Assembly: GCF_963675985.1 (NCBI RefSeq)
Contig: NZ_OY780958.1
Span: 806,001 to 870,000, forward strand
From: an uncultured Roseibium sp.
GTDB taxonomy: Bacteria > Pseudomonadota > Alphaproteobacteria > Rhizobiales > Stappiaceae
DNA: 64,000 bases
Direction of reading: 5' to 3'
This document shows positions 44,173 through 53,108 of this stretch, in pieces. The translations under genes and the position numbers were made by a program. A model generated the notes under the pieces. That model worked only from the letters and a program-made list of their open reading frames with translations. It had not been told where the DNA came from and did not search any database. Numbering within the stretch: position 1 is the stretch's first letter; each line of letters opens with the position of its first letter.

Positions 44173-44412
44173 TCAATCCTTCGAACCGGATGCTTTCTTG
44201 TGATTTGCAGTCTTGCGGCCGGCCGTTGCGGCGCCGGTTTCCCGAGCGAGCATTTCCAGACGGGCAGCCTTGAGCTTTTCGGTCTTGGCATTCCGGATAT
44301 CGGCCTCGGTCTGCACAATCTCCTTGGAAATGCGTATGGTGGTTTCGGCCTTTGTTTCCGCCGTCTGCCGCGTTGACTGGAAACGGACCCCGTTGGTGCC
44401 CTTGATGGTCAT
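44173..44412 (-). CDS. Small basic protein of unknown function
   Basis: A 79-residue, very hydrophilic protein, predicted mainly helical, with many Lys, Arg, Thr and Ala residues and a Lys-rich end. No domain is recognised. The ATG at 44412 has an AGGGATAGAAAG-type ribosome site. It sits 49 bases before the desaturase start and 120 bases after the cold-shock gene stop, with a terminator between it and the latter. Confidence 0.5.
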   Translation of the reverse strand: MTIKGTNGVRFQSTRQTAETKAETTIRISKEIVQTEADIRNAKTEKLKAARLEMLARETGAATAGRKTANHKKASGSKD

Positions 44413-44442
44413 GGCTTTCTATCCCTTGATACAGATGAAAGC

Positions 44443-44475
44443 AAAAAAGGCCGGGTTTCAAACCCGGCCTTTCTG
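44443..44475 (-). terminator. Rho-independent terminator of the cold-shock gene
   Basis: On the minus strand AAAGGCCGGGTTT pairs with AAACCCGGCCTTT around a very short loop and ends in a run of six T. It lies 58 bases after the csp stop. Confidence 0.9.
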
Positions 44476-44532
44476 TTCACCTTGGTGATCCGCGCCTGTG
44501 TATCCTGGATCAGGAACCAGGGGAGGCAGGCT

Positions 44533-44742
44533 TCAGACGAGCTGCAGGTTATCCGCAGCCGACTTGCCCGAGCGCTTGTCCTGTACAACTTCGAAGCTCA
44601 GCTTCTGGCCTTCGGTGATCGTAGGAATGCCTGCGCGTTCGACAGCAGTGACATGGACGAACACGTCCGAGCCGCCGTCGTCCGGCTGAATGAAGCCAAA
44701 GCCTTTGGTGGAATTGAAGAACTTCACGGTTCCGATAGTCAT
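44533..44742 (-). CDS. Cold-shock protein, CspA family
   Basis: A 69-residue single cold-shock domain with both RNA-binding motifs, KGFGFIQ (RNP1) and DVFVHVTAV (RNP2). It binds single-stranded nucleic acid and acts as an RNA chaperone. The ATG at 44742 has an AAAGGA ribosome site. About 130 bases of leader lie upstream, consistent with the long 5' UTR typical of cold-induced csp genes. A TTGACG on the minus strand near 44870 is a possible -35. Confidence 0.95.
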   Translation of the reverse strand: MTIGTVKFFNSTKGFGFIQPDDGGSDVFVHVTAVERAGIPTITEGQKLSFEVVQDKRSGKSAADNLQLV

Positions 44743-44879
44743 AACGATTTCCTTTCAATCGGTCATGAGAGTCTGCACCCCCACGTTTGATGCGTGAGCG
44801 TGCGGTTAGGTCGACGTTGATAGGGAAGATCGTTTCTGGCGGCGCAAGCCGCATCGTCACAAAGTTCGTCAAACAATAT

Positions 44880-46269
44880 CGATGGATGGATATTTAGGTC
44901 ATGATCATGGTGGAAACAAGGCAAATCTCAAAACGGAAGGTTTTTTTTCGAGGAAACTTCAATGGCGAAGAAGAGTCTACGGCCTGTTGCGTCGCTAACT
45001 GCATCGTTTCCGGATGTTTTACCTCAGGCCATAAACTCATGAATGACGTTGAAAAGATATGAGCGTATTTGCTCGAATGCGGCGCTTAGCCTTGCGGGAA
45101 ACCCGACGGTTCTGACGCCCGGCTCAGTCGCGATTGGCAACAGCCTTCAACGTCGGACATCGACCGGTCGTTCGCCATCTCAGGTGTTTCATGAGCCTGG
45201 CGCACGGTCACCACAACCAGCCGTTCAGCACGATACATGTGATAATCGTGAAGCTGAAGAGCAGGGCCGTCATGCCGAATGCGCCGGATTCGTCGCAACG
45301 GCGTAGGTACATATGTAAGGAGAGCACGGCGTTTTCCTTTTTCGGGACGAAACTGGAACCATAAACGGCCGGGACCCGTCCCACAGGTTGCCGGTCCCTT
45401 TTAATACGCTGGAAGCTTGGCCGGCGCAAGGTAAAACGGTATTTTCTGGAGGAAAATTCTTGTTAGAAATAAAGTTTTCAGGCGTAAAGTCACGATTATT
45501 AAATTTACAGAGCTCGATATTTTGCGAAACTGTCTTGTTTAAATTTGGAATCATTCCCCTGTTTTAATGAGGATTATTGTTATTCTTGAATATTTATTTT
45601 GAATATCCGCGACCGTATACCAGAGGTCTCCTGATCTCTGCCCGATTTTAGGAGAGTTCTCGGGCGTGCATCTTCTCCTGTTTTCATTATCCTCCGACAA
45701 CCGACGCGGCATTGCTGCCCTGCCGTTTCGACCGTTCAAGTGAGATTGGACGACTGCAATCGACAGCCCCATGGATTCGGCCGGGGCCTTCGACATCTAC
45801 CACATCACTCCGCTGCTTCCGGCAGCAGTGGCCGGGCCGCAATATCCTATCCGGAGAATATGGCAGAGAGCCATGAACGGGCGGTGGCTCATGATCGGTT
45901 TGAACTTATAAGTCTGTCCGAAGAGGCTAAGAATCAGGCACCGCTCATCGCCAAAACTTTCGGTCCTGGCTGAGGATTTTGCGTTTAGCTTTTTCTTCCT
46001 TTCGAAATTTTCGGTCGCGGAAGAAACTGCGTTTTGCCTGGCGGGTGCAGGGGCGAACCGCCGCGTTCGCGATAGCCGCGGTATCCGGTACCGGTCGGCA
46101 AACCGGGCCTGCGCCAAAGTAGGCTCACCCGAAGCCATTATGGTACGGCCGCCCGGCGCAGCATTTCAAGTTTCCGAGAAACCGCGGGGCTTTTCGCCGC
46201 TTACGTGCTACAAGAATTAACCGGCATGCAATCTTGCTTGCCTGTTCCCAACACCGATTGGACCAAATC
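44880..46269. other. 1.4-kb gene-poor, partly AT-rich stretch
   Basis: No reading frame here has convincing composition, ribosome site and length. The stretch 45430-45600 is markedly AT-rich against the window. One tiny candidate is listed separately. No repeats, tRNA or IS ends were recognised. Confidence 0.4.
45208..45273 (-). CDS. Possible 21-residue single-pass membrane peptide
   Basis: An ATG at 45273 opens a 21-residue frame that is hydrophobic over nearly its full length (MTALLFSFTI...LNGWLW), like a small membrane protein. There is no good ribosome site and no conservation evidence, so it may be chance. Confidence 0.2.
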   Translation of the reverse strand: MTALLFSFTIITCIVLNGWLW

Positions 46270-46620
46270 ATGCAATTTCCCGAATGGACGAAACCTGCGC
46301 TCGTGGGCGCGGGAGCGGGCGCTGTTGCCCTGGCGATAGTCGGATTCGGCTGGGGTGGCTGGATGACCAGCAGTTCCGCGATGGAAATGTCGAAAAAGCA
46401 ATCCATGGCGGCTACGGTTACAGCTCTGACGCCCTATTGCGTCCGGAAATCGAAAGATGATCCGAATTCGGCAGACCTTATGGCAAAGATTGAGGAGGCC
46501 AGCGGTTACAAGCGGCGAAGCATGGTCGAGGAAACCGGTTGGGCAACGCCGCTGGGAGCGGAAAAGCCCGATCGTGGTCTTGCGGAAGCCTGCCTCTCCG
46601 CATTGACTGGAAACACCTGA
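46270..46620 (+). CDS. Conserved hypothetical protein with N-terminal membrane anchor
   Basis: A 116-residue protein with one N-terminal helix (about residues 8-28, containing GAGAGAVALAIVGFGWGGW) and a soluble region outside the membrane with two cysteines (TPYCVRKSK, LAEACLSAL) that could form a disulfide. Similar small anchored proteins are common in alphaproteobacteria, but none has a known function. The ATG at 46270 is preferred because it places the helix at the N-terminus. Confidence 0.75.
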   Translation: MQFPEWTKPALVGAGAGAVALAIVGFGWGGWMTSSSAMEMSKKQSMAATVTALTPYCVRKSKDDPNSADLMAKIEEASGYKRRSMVEETGWATPLGAEKPDRGLAEACLSALTGNT

Positions 46621-46888
46621 CCAACCGTCGGCGCGCCCTAAGCCGCGCCGACCAAATCTGATTGATGGAGCCGCGGCGCGCCGCGTCTTCATAACTTTAT
46701 TGGTTCTCGGGGCTCTTTTCCCCTCAGGAGGAGGGCGTGTAGATTTTCGCTTCTAGCACAGGCTGCGATTGCCGACCGCTTGAATGTCGGTCCTTTCCAT
46801 CGGTCCATCATCTTGATGCGCTTAGCCTTGCTTCGGCTGCACCGGATTCTCGGGCGATCGGCTGCCGACAATTCCGCTGCCTGCAGAT

Positions 46889-47155
46889 CTATTCGGCGCG
46901 CCGTCCGGTCTCGTTCAGGTCCTTATCAAGTTCGATGTCGAATTGCTTGCCGCCCTTGCAGATGACGTCGTCGAGGTCATAGCCCTCTGCGGTGACCTCG
47001 ATGTCCTCGGGTGCCATTTGGCACTCCATCGCGGCGAGTTTCGCCATGATCGCGGCTTCTGTCTTTGCGTCTACCTTGCCTTCGGATACTCCGGCAACAA
47101 GCGTTCCGGCGTAAAAGGCCAGTCCCGCGGCAAGGAAAGTGATCTTTGCCTTCAT
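46889..47155 (-). CDS. Small secreted PepSY-like protein
   Basis: An 88-residue protein with a signal peptide (KAKITFLAAGLAFYAGTLVAG) and a mature part that looks like a short PepSY domain (EDIEVTAEGYDLDDVICKGG) with a cysteine pair. PepSY domains are proposed to inhibit proteases or sense ligands; the role here is unknown. The start is placed at the ATG at 47155 because GAGGA sits at the right distance; 47173 is an alternative. It is 48 bases downstream of another secreted-protein gene on the same strand. Confidence 0.7.
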   Translation of the reverse strand: MKAKITFLAAGLAFYAGTLVAGVSEGKVDAKTEAAIMAKLAAMECQMAPEDIEVTAEGYDLDDVICKGGKQFDIELDKDLNETGRRAE

Positions 47156-47203
47156 CGTAGGGGTCCTCGTCATTGGATATTGCCGTTCATTAGATGTTGC
47201 CCG

Positions 47204-47647
47204 TCATTGAATATTGAAGGTGACCTTCTGGGTGTCTCCGGTGGAGCCGGGGATATGCAGCACATGGCTGCCGGGCTTGATGGCGATGAAGGACAGTTCC
47301 GCCGTTCCGGCCGCATCGAACTCGATGCTGTCGATGGCCATCGGTCGAACTTCGATTTTGTTGATGACGATCTCGTTCATCCAGATGGCGCGAAAGAAAT
47401 CGGCGCCCGAAACGGCGAGTTCGGCCGACCCGTCGGCGGTGATTTCGAGCTTGTAATAGGCGCCCGACTGAAGGGTGTAGCTGGCTTCCTTCGAAAGCGG
47501 CTGGCCGGAGGCCAGGGTCAGTTCAATCGGCTCTCCCCGGTTGCAGGCTGCCAGAAGGCCCGCGAAGCCGAGATTGTCGCAAAGCGGTGCGGCGGCGGAT
47601 GGCCCTGCGAAGAGCACCATGCCCAAGGCTGCGAGTGTGCGTTTCAT
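47204..47647 (-). CDS. Secreted protein of unknown function
   Basis: A 147-residue protein with a clear signal peptide (cleavage after ...AGPSAAA at about residue 20), an early cysteine pair (LCDNLGFAGLLAAC) and a mature region that looks all-beta, possibly cupredoxin-like (SGAYYKLEITADGSAELAVS, GSHVLHIPGS). Metal ligands of a cupredoxin are not evident. It is first in a pair with the PepSY-like gene and divergent from a two-component system across 423 bases. Confidence 0.7.
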   Translation of the reverse strand: MKRTLAALGMVLFAGPSAAAPLCDNLGFAGLLAACNRGEPIELTLASGQPLSKEASYTLQSGAYYKLEITADGSAELAVSGADFFRAIWMNEIVINKIEVRPMAIDSIEFDAAGTAELSFIAIKPGSHVLHIPGSTGDTQKVTFNIQ

Positions 47648-48070
47648 CGAAATCTCTTCCCCCCTTTGATTTCCACCATGGCGACGACGCCCCTCCGCTC
47701 GTCCCGCGAGAGGTCAGGTCGGGAAAGGGGAAGGAGCGGGGGCGGTGTCGGCCCGAAGGACAGTGGCTCGACTATCTGATGTCCGGGCCGGGAGCATTGG
47801 CCCAAACATCAGGAGGTTGGATAGATCGTGCCCCTGCGCCGGGCCGAGAACCCGAGTTCTGGTGCGATCGGCTTCGAGTTGATCCGTCTGTTTCCCGGTT
47901 CCTTCCCTTCTTTCGGTTCGAAACCTAGCACCCGTTCCATACGCCGTGCTTCCCAAAAGACCTTGGGAACATTCGGCAATCCTGATGCCGATTGTTCCTG
48001 ACGCCCGTTCTTTCATCGACGGATACCGTTCCCGGCGCTACGATCCGTCACCGAGTTGGAGGAGGAAATC
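47648..48070. promoter_or_regulatory. Divergent promoter region with two large hairpins
   Basis: A 423-base spacer. It holds CTGATGT-CC-GGGCC paired with GGCCC-AA-ACATCAG (47776-47812), and a 13-bp interrupted palindrome GGAACA-T-TCGGCA ... TGCCGA-T-TGTTCC (47966-47998) about 70 bases before the histidine kinase start. The second is a good candidate operator. No gene is seen. Confidence 0.45.
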
Positions 48071-49468
48071 GTGTTCGCACGGATGCATCTGCAGCACCAG
48101 GTCGTGCTTTGCATATGCCTGGTTCATCTGATCGCGCTGAGCCTGACGATAGCGGTTCTCGTGATCAATGCACGGGACGCGGTCAGGCTGGAGGTCGAGT
48201 CGGGTGCGAAAAGCGCAAGGGCGCTCGTACTGGCGACCCTGGGGTACACGCTTCAGGAAACACCGCCGCAAGACGTCCTGCCACGGCTTGCGGAAACCCT
48301 GGTCGCGCCACGGCACGTGCATATTGCCCTTGTCGACGCCCGCCGCGGTCTCCTGCCGCTGCGCGAAGTCGACAACGCTGGTTCCGCGAATACCGTTCCA
48401 GGCTGGTTCGTGCGGCTGGCGAAACCGGGATTCAGGGAGATACGGATACCGGTCCAGTCGAACGGAAACCGTTACGGTTATGTCTCGATCACCATGGCGC
48501 CCGGAGACGAGATTGCCGAGGTCTGGCACGATGTCGCCAGCATCTTCTGGATCGTCTCCGTCTCTGCGCTGGTGTCGGCCTTGATCCTCGTCTGGCTGGT
48601 CAACCGGACGCTCCGCCCCCTCGACGCCCTGCGCGCGGCTCTCGCCAGGCTCCGGGAGGGCAAGCATTCGGCGCGGCTCGGCCGTAGCACCAGCGCCGAT
48701 CTTGTTCCCATCTTCAGGGGCTTCGACGATCTGTCGGAAGCCCTTGAAGCTGCCGAAGCGGATCGCACGCGGCTGAACCGTCGCATCGTGGAACTCGGCG
48801 ACGCCGAGCGGCGCACAATCGCCATGGAACTGCATGACGAGTTCGGGCCGTGCCTGTTCGGCCTGAAGGTCAAGGCGTCCTCGATCGCGCGCGCCGCGGA
48901 AAGGCTGGAAGATCAGGATCTCGCCCAGGATGCGGTCGCTATCCAGTCGATCGTCGCGCAGATCCAGGCCTCCAACAGTCGCTTGCTGACGACGCTCAGG
49001 CCGATGGCCATCGGTCAGTTGCCGCTTGTCGATGCACTCCTGGATTTGTTCCAGGGTTTCAGAAGTAACCATCCGGATGTGGAGTGGCGTGTGGATCTTT
49101 CGCAGAGCCTGCCCGATACGCCTGAGATCATTGACCTCACGGTCTACCGGTTTTTCCAGGAAGGGGTGACGAACGCGCTTCGCCATGGCCAGCCAAGTCG
49201 CATCACCGCTTTCCTGTCGCAACAACAGGATACGGATACCGCTCCGCTCCTGCGTCTCGTCGTCGAAGACAACGGTTCGGGTATGGGTGGCAGCATGAGT
49301 GATGACACGGCCGGCGGCCGCGGCCTGGCGGCCATGCGCGACCGGATCGACGCCGTCGGCGGCCAATTGGACATCGGCCCGGCTGAGGGCGGAGGCACAC
49401 GGCTGGTGTCGAGCGTGCCGCTACTGTCTTCGCCGGAAAACGCCATGGAACTGCGAGCTGTCTCATGA
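48071..49468 (+). CDS. Sensor histidine kinase, NarX/DegS-like (HisKA_3)
   Basis: A 465-residue membrane kinase. TM1 is at about 10-33, a periplasmic sensor at about 35-155, TM2 at about 157-177, a HAMP domain at about 178-230, then the HisKA_3 dimerisation domain with the phospho-accepting His255 (AMELHDEFGP) and an HATPase_c domain (EGVTNALRHG, VVEDNGSGM, GRGLAAMRDR). It phosphorylates the LuxR-type regulator encoded next, with an ATGA overlap. The GTG at 48071 sits five bases after AGGAGG. The signal is unknown. Confidence 0.93.
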   Translation: MFARMHLQHQVVLCICLVHLIALSLTIAVLVINARDAVRLEVESGAKSARALVLATLGYTLQETPPQDVLPRLAETLVAPRHVHIALVDARRGLLPLREVDNAGSANTVPGWFVRLAKPGFREIRIPVQSNGNRYGYVSITMAPGDEIAEVWHDVASIFWIVSVSALVSALILVWLVNRTLRPLDALRAALARLREGKHSARLGRSTSADLVPIFRGFDDLSEALEAAEADRTRLNRRIVELGDAERRTIAMELHDEFGPCLFGLKVKASSIARAAERLEDQDLAQDAVAIQSIVAQIQASNSRLLTTLRPMAIGQLPLVDALLDLFQGFRSNHPDVEWRVDLSQSLPDTPEIIDLTVYRFFQEGVTNALRHGQPSRITAFLSQQQDTDTAPLLRLVVEDNGSGMGGSMSDDTAGGRGLAAMRDRIDAVGGQLDIGPAEGGGTRLVSSVPLLSSPENAMELRAVS

Positions 49469-50091
49469 AATCTGTACTCGTCATAGACGACCATCCGGTC
49501 ACCCATCTGGGCTGCGGCCAGTTGCTGCGCGAGCTGGACTACGAACCGGTGCTGGAAGCGCTCACCGATCGGGATGCCCTGTCCCTCTGCGAGGTGTATC
49601 TTCCCGGCCTGATCGTACTTGATCTCGGCATGCCCGGCGTCGGAGGCCTGAATCTTATCGAGCCCTTGCTGCGCCGGGCGCCAAAGACCCGCATTCTGAT
49701 CTTTTCGATGAACGAACAGGCTGCCTTCGTTTCCAAGGCGCTTGCGGCGGGGGCCTCCGGGTATCTGAGCAAGAATTCGGGACCGGACGATTTTCTCGAC
49801 GCGGTCCGGAGCCTGGAAGCGGGCAAGGCCTATCTGCCCCATGACATGGCCATGTCGTTGGCAACGGCGAAGATCGGCGGCCACGCCGATCCGCTGTCCA
49901 CGCTCACGGAACGCGAGCACCAGGTTCTGCGCCTGCTTGGGCAGGGGCAGGATCTCCAGTCGATCGCAGATGCGCTGCGGGTGAGCTACAAGACAGCGGC
50001 TAACGCGTCCTCCGCGATCAAGCGAAAACTCGGCGCCAAGAGCACGACGGAACTGATCCGATACGCCATATCCGCGGGCGTGGTCAGTTAG
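49465..50091 (+). CDS. LuxR/NarL family response regulator
   Basis: A 208-residue regulator with a receiver domain (acidic Asp8-Asp9, phospho-acceptor Asp53 in VLDLGMPG, lysine in LSKNSG) and a LuxR-type DNA-binding domain (LTEREHQVLRLLGQGQ, then ADALRVSYKTAANASSAIKRKLGAKS). It is the partner of the upstream kinase. The adjacent divergent secreted-protein genes are plausible targets, by position only. Confidence 0.94.
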   Translation: MKSVLVIDDHPVTHLGCGQLLRELDYEPVLEALTDRDALSLCEVYLPGLIVLDLGMPGVGGLNLIEPLLRRAPKTRILIFSMNEQAAFVSKALAAGASGYLSKNSGPDDFLDAVRSLEAGKAYLPHDMAMSLATAKIGGHADPLSTLTEREHQVLRLLGQGQDLQSIADALRVSYKTAANASSAIKRKLGAKSTTELIRYAISAGVVS

Positions 50092-50312
50092 AGCACTTTC
50101 CGATCGACTTCGCTCATTTGACCGCGGCGATTTTGCTCTCTGGCAAGGCGATGGACATGGGGCCTCTTTTTCGCATGCGCATGGATCGGGGATCCATATC
50201 TGGGCTCTCTGAAAACTTTAAGCTTAAAATTTTAGTCTTGAAATATCCTCCGGTCTGAATGATGCTTGAGGTCGAAAACAGTCTGGAACTGGCGGACAGG
50301 AGCACACGCATC

Positions 50313-50881
50313 ATGCGGATTGCATGTCTGGGGGGAAGTCCGGCGGGCCTCTATTTCGTGATCTCGGTGCAGCTGCGCAATTCCGATCACGAGGTCGTGG
50401 TTTTCGAGCGCAGCAAGGCCGATGACACATTCGGTTGGGGCGTTGTCCCGTCCGACGACGCGCTGGAAAACATGGAGCGTAACGACCCGCCCTCGGCAAA
50501 GTCCATTTGCGGGCAGTTCGCCTACTGGGACGACATCGCCGTCGTTCACAAGGGCACGCGCACCGTCTCGGGCGGCCACGGTTTCGCCGGCATCGACATC
50601 CGCGAATGCAAGTTCATCTGGCTCGGTACGCACCAGACGTTCGACGACGCCTTCACCGTCATCTTCGAGAAGACCGAGCACGGCTGGATCTGGGCGCGCG
50701 CCTACCAGTTCGACAAGGACACGGCGACGTTCATCGTTGAGTATCCGCAGGACACCTTGGGAAATTTCTGCTTCGAACACATGTCCAATATCGGGAAATC
50801 CGGGCACTGCGCATTCATGAAGGCGCATCGGACGTCCAGAAAGTCATCATCGCCAGACAGACGATGGAAAGCGGCCCATAA
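50313..50881 (+). pseudogene. Decayed salicylyl-CoA 5-hydroxylase gene
   Basis: The frame from 50313 matches the N-terminus of the bifunctional salicylyl-CoA 5-hydroxylase / anthraniloyl-CoA monooxygenase family: MRIACLGGSPAGLYFVISVQ (FAD-binding, with Ser for the usual Gly), then DDTFGWGVV and SGGHGFAGI. It jumps straight to ECKFIWLGTHQTFDDAF, so about 50-60 residues of the flavoprotein domain are missing. The match continues to CFEHMS, after which most of the protein is gone. The family C-terminus (SDVQKVIIARQTMESGP, ending 50881) appears in another frame. Internal deletions and a frameshift make it a pseudogene. The intact enzyme would dearomatise salicylyl-CoA. Confidence 0.8.
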
Positions 50882-50908
50882 AGGCCAAAACTTGGAAAGG
50901 GAACTGAC

Positions 50909-51361
50909 ATGCCAGGCAAACTTGAAGGCGGAATCACTGCGAATGGTGAAGGCTTCGAAGGGGTCGAGTGGAATATTCTCGGTCAGCGTTACTTTCCCAA
51001 GGCGATCTGTGAAACGACCTTCGCATTCGAGGCGAACAGCGAACCGGGCCAGCACGTGCCCGTCCATATCCATCCCACCCAGGACGAATTTATCCTGGTC
51101 CAGGAAGGCGAACTCGATCTGAAGCTCGACGGCAACTGGACGAAGGCGAAGGCCGGCGACTTGGTGCGCATGCCCGCCGGTGTGCCGCACGGTTATTTCA
51201 ACAAGTCGGACAAGCCGGCCCGCGCCTTGTTCTGGGTTTCGCCGGCCGGCAAACTGAAGGATCTCTTCATTGCTCTCGACGATCTGACCGACATTGAAAA
51301 GGTGCTGGAACTTTCGACCCAGCACGAAGTGGATTTCCTTCCTCCGGAGGCGAATGACTGA
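50909..51361 (+). CDS. Cupin domain protein
   Basis: A 150-residue protein with one cupin barrel: motif 1 HVPVHIHPTQDEFILVQEG (metal-binding His and Glu) and motif 2 GDLVRMPAGVPHGYFN. It may be a mononuclear iron protein or a non-enzymatic binding protein. It is 27 bases after the decayed hydroxylase gene and has a good ribosome site (GGAAAGGGAA). Similar cupins occur beside salicylyl- or anthraniloyl-CoA degradation genes, so it is probably a survivor of the same pathway. Confidence 0.85.
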   Translation: MPGKLEGGITANGEGFEGVEWNILGQRYFPKAICETTFAFEANSEPGQHVPVHIHPTQDEFILVQEGELDLKLDGNWTKAKAGDLVRMPAGVPHGYFNKSDKPARALFWVSPAGKLKDLFIALDDLTDIEKVLELSTQHEVDFLPPEAND

Positions 51362-51419
51362 GACGCTCGGACCAAGCGCGCATGTCGCCATATTGAGCAT
51401 TCGGTGACGAATGACGTGG

Positions 51420-51610
51420 CTATTGGGGCCTCAAGAGCAGGCGCCCGAGGAGATGCTTGATTTCCGGTGTGCTGGGGATGAGTTGAGACAAGAGCTCCAG
51501 AGGGCGATATAGCTGCCGTTCGCTTTCCCCCAAGCGCTTCGCTTCAGATCAGCGGAGAGCTTTGCAAGGAACGCGGCTGCGGCCATCTGGTCGATGCTGT
51601 CGGGATGGAC
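51420..51610 (-). pseudogene. Possible remnant of an unidentified gene
   Basis: On the minus strand one frame (FLAKLSADL) and the next (SEAKRLGESERQLYRPLELL, continuing to a stop at 51420) together read like a natural C-terminus broken by a frameshift. I cannot assign a family. It may be chance composition. Confidence 0.25.
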
Positions 51611-51660
51611 GTTCGGAGCGATGTATTGAGCGCCCGGTGCCGATGTCGAGGCCGTGGGGC

Positions 51661-52068
51661 TCACGGATGCAGCTTCGCGCCTTTGGTGGCCTTGTCGACC
51701 TGTTTCCTCGGACCGAAGACGGAAAGGCCGACAAGATCCGGCGTGTCCGCGGGCTCGGCACGAAAGACGTCACGGTTGGCGGCGTCGTGGCCGGTTTCGA
51801 ACATGCCCCGCACATAGGCTGCGCGGGACAGGTTTCGCTCGATCGCTTGCCGGAAGGCGCGTTGCAGGACGTCCGTGGAGGCTGCGAAGATCAGGATCGG
51901 CTGGCCGAACAGGCACGCATGAGCGCGGCCTGCAGAATCCACGTAAGGTTCCCCCATGGCTTCGGGCTGGGCGCCGGCCAGTCCCGTTGCCAGAAAGGCT
52001 GTCACGTTCAGCTTCTGCCACATGGCCAGATCCTCATGAACGAGAATGGCCGTCTTGGTGTCGAACAT
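51661..52068 (-). CDS. DUF2000 family protein
   Basis: A 135-residue protein matching DUF2000 (start MFDTKTAILVHEDLAMWQKL, middle SAGRAHACLFGQPILIFAAS). The fold is known from structural genomics; the function is not. The ATG at 52068 has AAGGAG just upstream. It is encoded 32 bases downstream of the AraC-type regulator on the same strand, an arrangement that recurs for this family. Confidence 0.85.
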   Translation of the reverse strand: MFDTKTAILVHEDLAMWQKLNVTAFLATGLAGAQPEAMGEPYVDSAGRAHACLFGQPILIFAASTDVLQRAFRQAIERNLSRAAYVRGMFETGHDAANRDVFRAEPADTPDLVGLSVFGPRKQVDKATKGAKLHP

Positions 52069-52100
52069 TATGAGCTCCTTCGCTTGGGTTTGCGGAAGGG

Positions 52101-53024
52101 CTACAGGAGATGTTCGATACCGTCTGGAACGTTTGTGCGCCCGCGTTGGAAAGTGGCGGGGGTGATGCCATAGGCCCGGCGGAACCAGCGGCCCATGTGG
52201 CTCTGGTCGGCAAAGCCGCTGGCGGCCGCGGCTTGCGCGGGCGGCATGGGAAGGCGCAGCAGACGCCGTGCCTGTGCAAGCCGGAGCTGCACCTGGCAGG
52301 CATGGGGCGAAACGCCGTACCGACGGCGGAAGGCACGGGTGAGCTGGAACCGGTCCGCCGCGCCGGCGGCGCGCGCCAGTTCTTCCAGGCCGACGGGATG
52401 TTCGAAACGCGCCTGGAGATAGTCCATTGCCCGTTCCGCAACGCCTGCTCCAGCAGGGGCTGTCGGGGGGAGCGGTGCGCGGCCCAGATGAAGGTGCAGC
52501 CGCCGCACGACCTGGTCGCGCGCCGCGTCCACGGCCAGTTGAGGCGCCTTGTGCAAAAGGGCACGGCAGGCGGTGGCAATGGCCTGCCCGAGGAGGCGAT
52601 CGTCGGTCAGCGTGTCGCGGAAGCCGATGTCCGCATCGGAGCCGCCCATTTCCTGGCGGATCCAGTCCTGGGGCAGGTAGAGCATACTGTACCGGAAACC
52701 GTCTGCCTGGACCGCCTGACCGTCGTGGCGCTCGCCCGGTTCGATCAGGATGACGCGCCCGGCCGTGCTCTGCCGCCGCCTGCCTCGGCAGAAGAAATCC
52801 TGCACGCCACAATGGGTGACGCCCACCAGCCATTCGTCGTGGTGATGCATGTCATAGGCATGGCCGTGGAACTGTGCGGTGACCGCGTCGAAGCCTCGGG
52901 CTCCGTCACGCGCCAGATGTATGAAATCACTTTGGGCCGGAGTTGCATTGTCCATGGCGCGAGGAAACATGAGTTGGGGCCATCGGACAAGGGTCGTTCC
53001 GACGGGAGCCTGACGTTCGAGCAT
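52101..53024 (-). CDS. AraC family transcriptional regulator
   Basis: Up to 307 residues. The N-terminal cupin-like AraC-binding domain (FHGHAYDMHHHDEW, IEPGERHDGQ) precedes a C-terminal double HTH (LARAAGAADRFQLTRAFRRR and AAASGFADQSHMGRWFRRAYG). The start is uncertain: ATGs at 53024, 52970 and 52955 are all possible and none has a strong ribosome site; 52955 would start nearest the binding domain. It probably regulates itself and the DUF2000 gene that follows. Confidence 0.9.
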   Translation of the reverse strand: MLERQAPVGTTLVRWPQLMFPRAMDNATPAQSDFIHLARDGARGFDAVTAQFHGHAYDMHHHDEWLVGVTHCGVQDFFCRGRRRQSTAGRVILIEPGERHDGQAVQADGFRYSMLYLPQDWIRQEMGGSDADIGFRDTLTDDRLLGQAIATACRALLHKAPQLAVDAARDQVVRRLHLHLGRAPLPPTAPAGAGVAERAMDYLQARFEHPVGLEELARAAGAADRFQLTRAFRRRYGVSPHACQVQLRLAQARRLLRLPMPPAQAAAASGFADQSHMGRWFRRAYGITPATFQRGRTNVPDGIEHLL

Positions 53025-53108
53025 CGGGCGATATGGCTGAGGCGTTCGGCGCGCAGGTGACGCTCGCCGTTGGAGAGCCCGAAGCCCGCCGATTTCATTC
53101 CGCAGGGC

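Noticed and set aside
45740..45973. A 77-codon + strand frame in the gene-poor island
   Set aside because: No ribosome site, no hydrophobic or domain pattern, and competing frames on the other strand.
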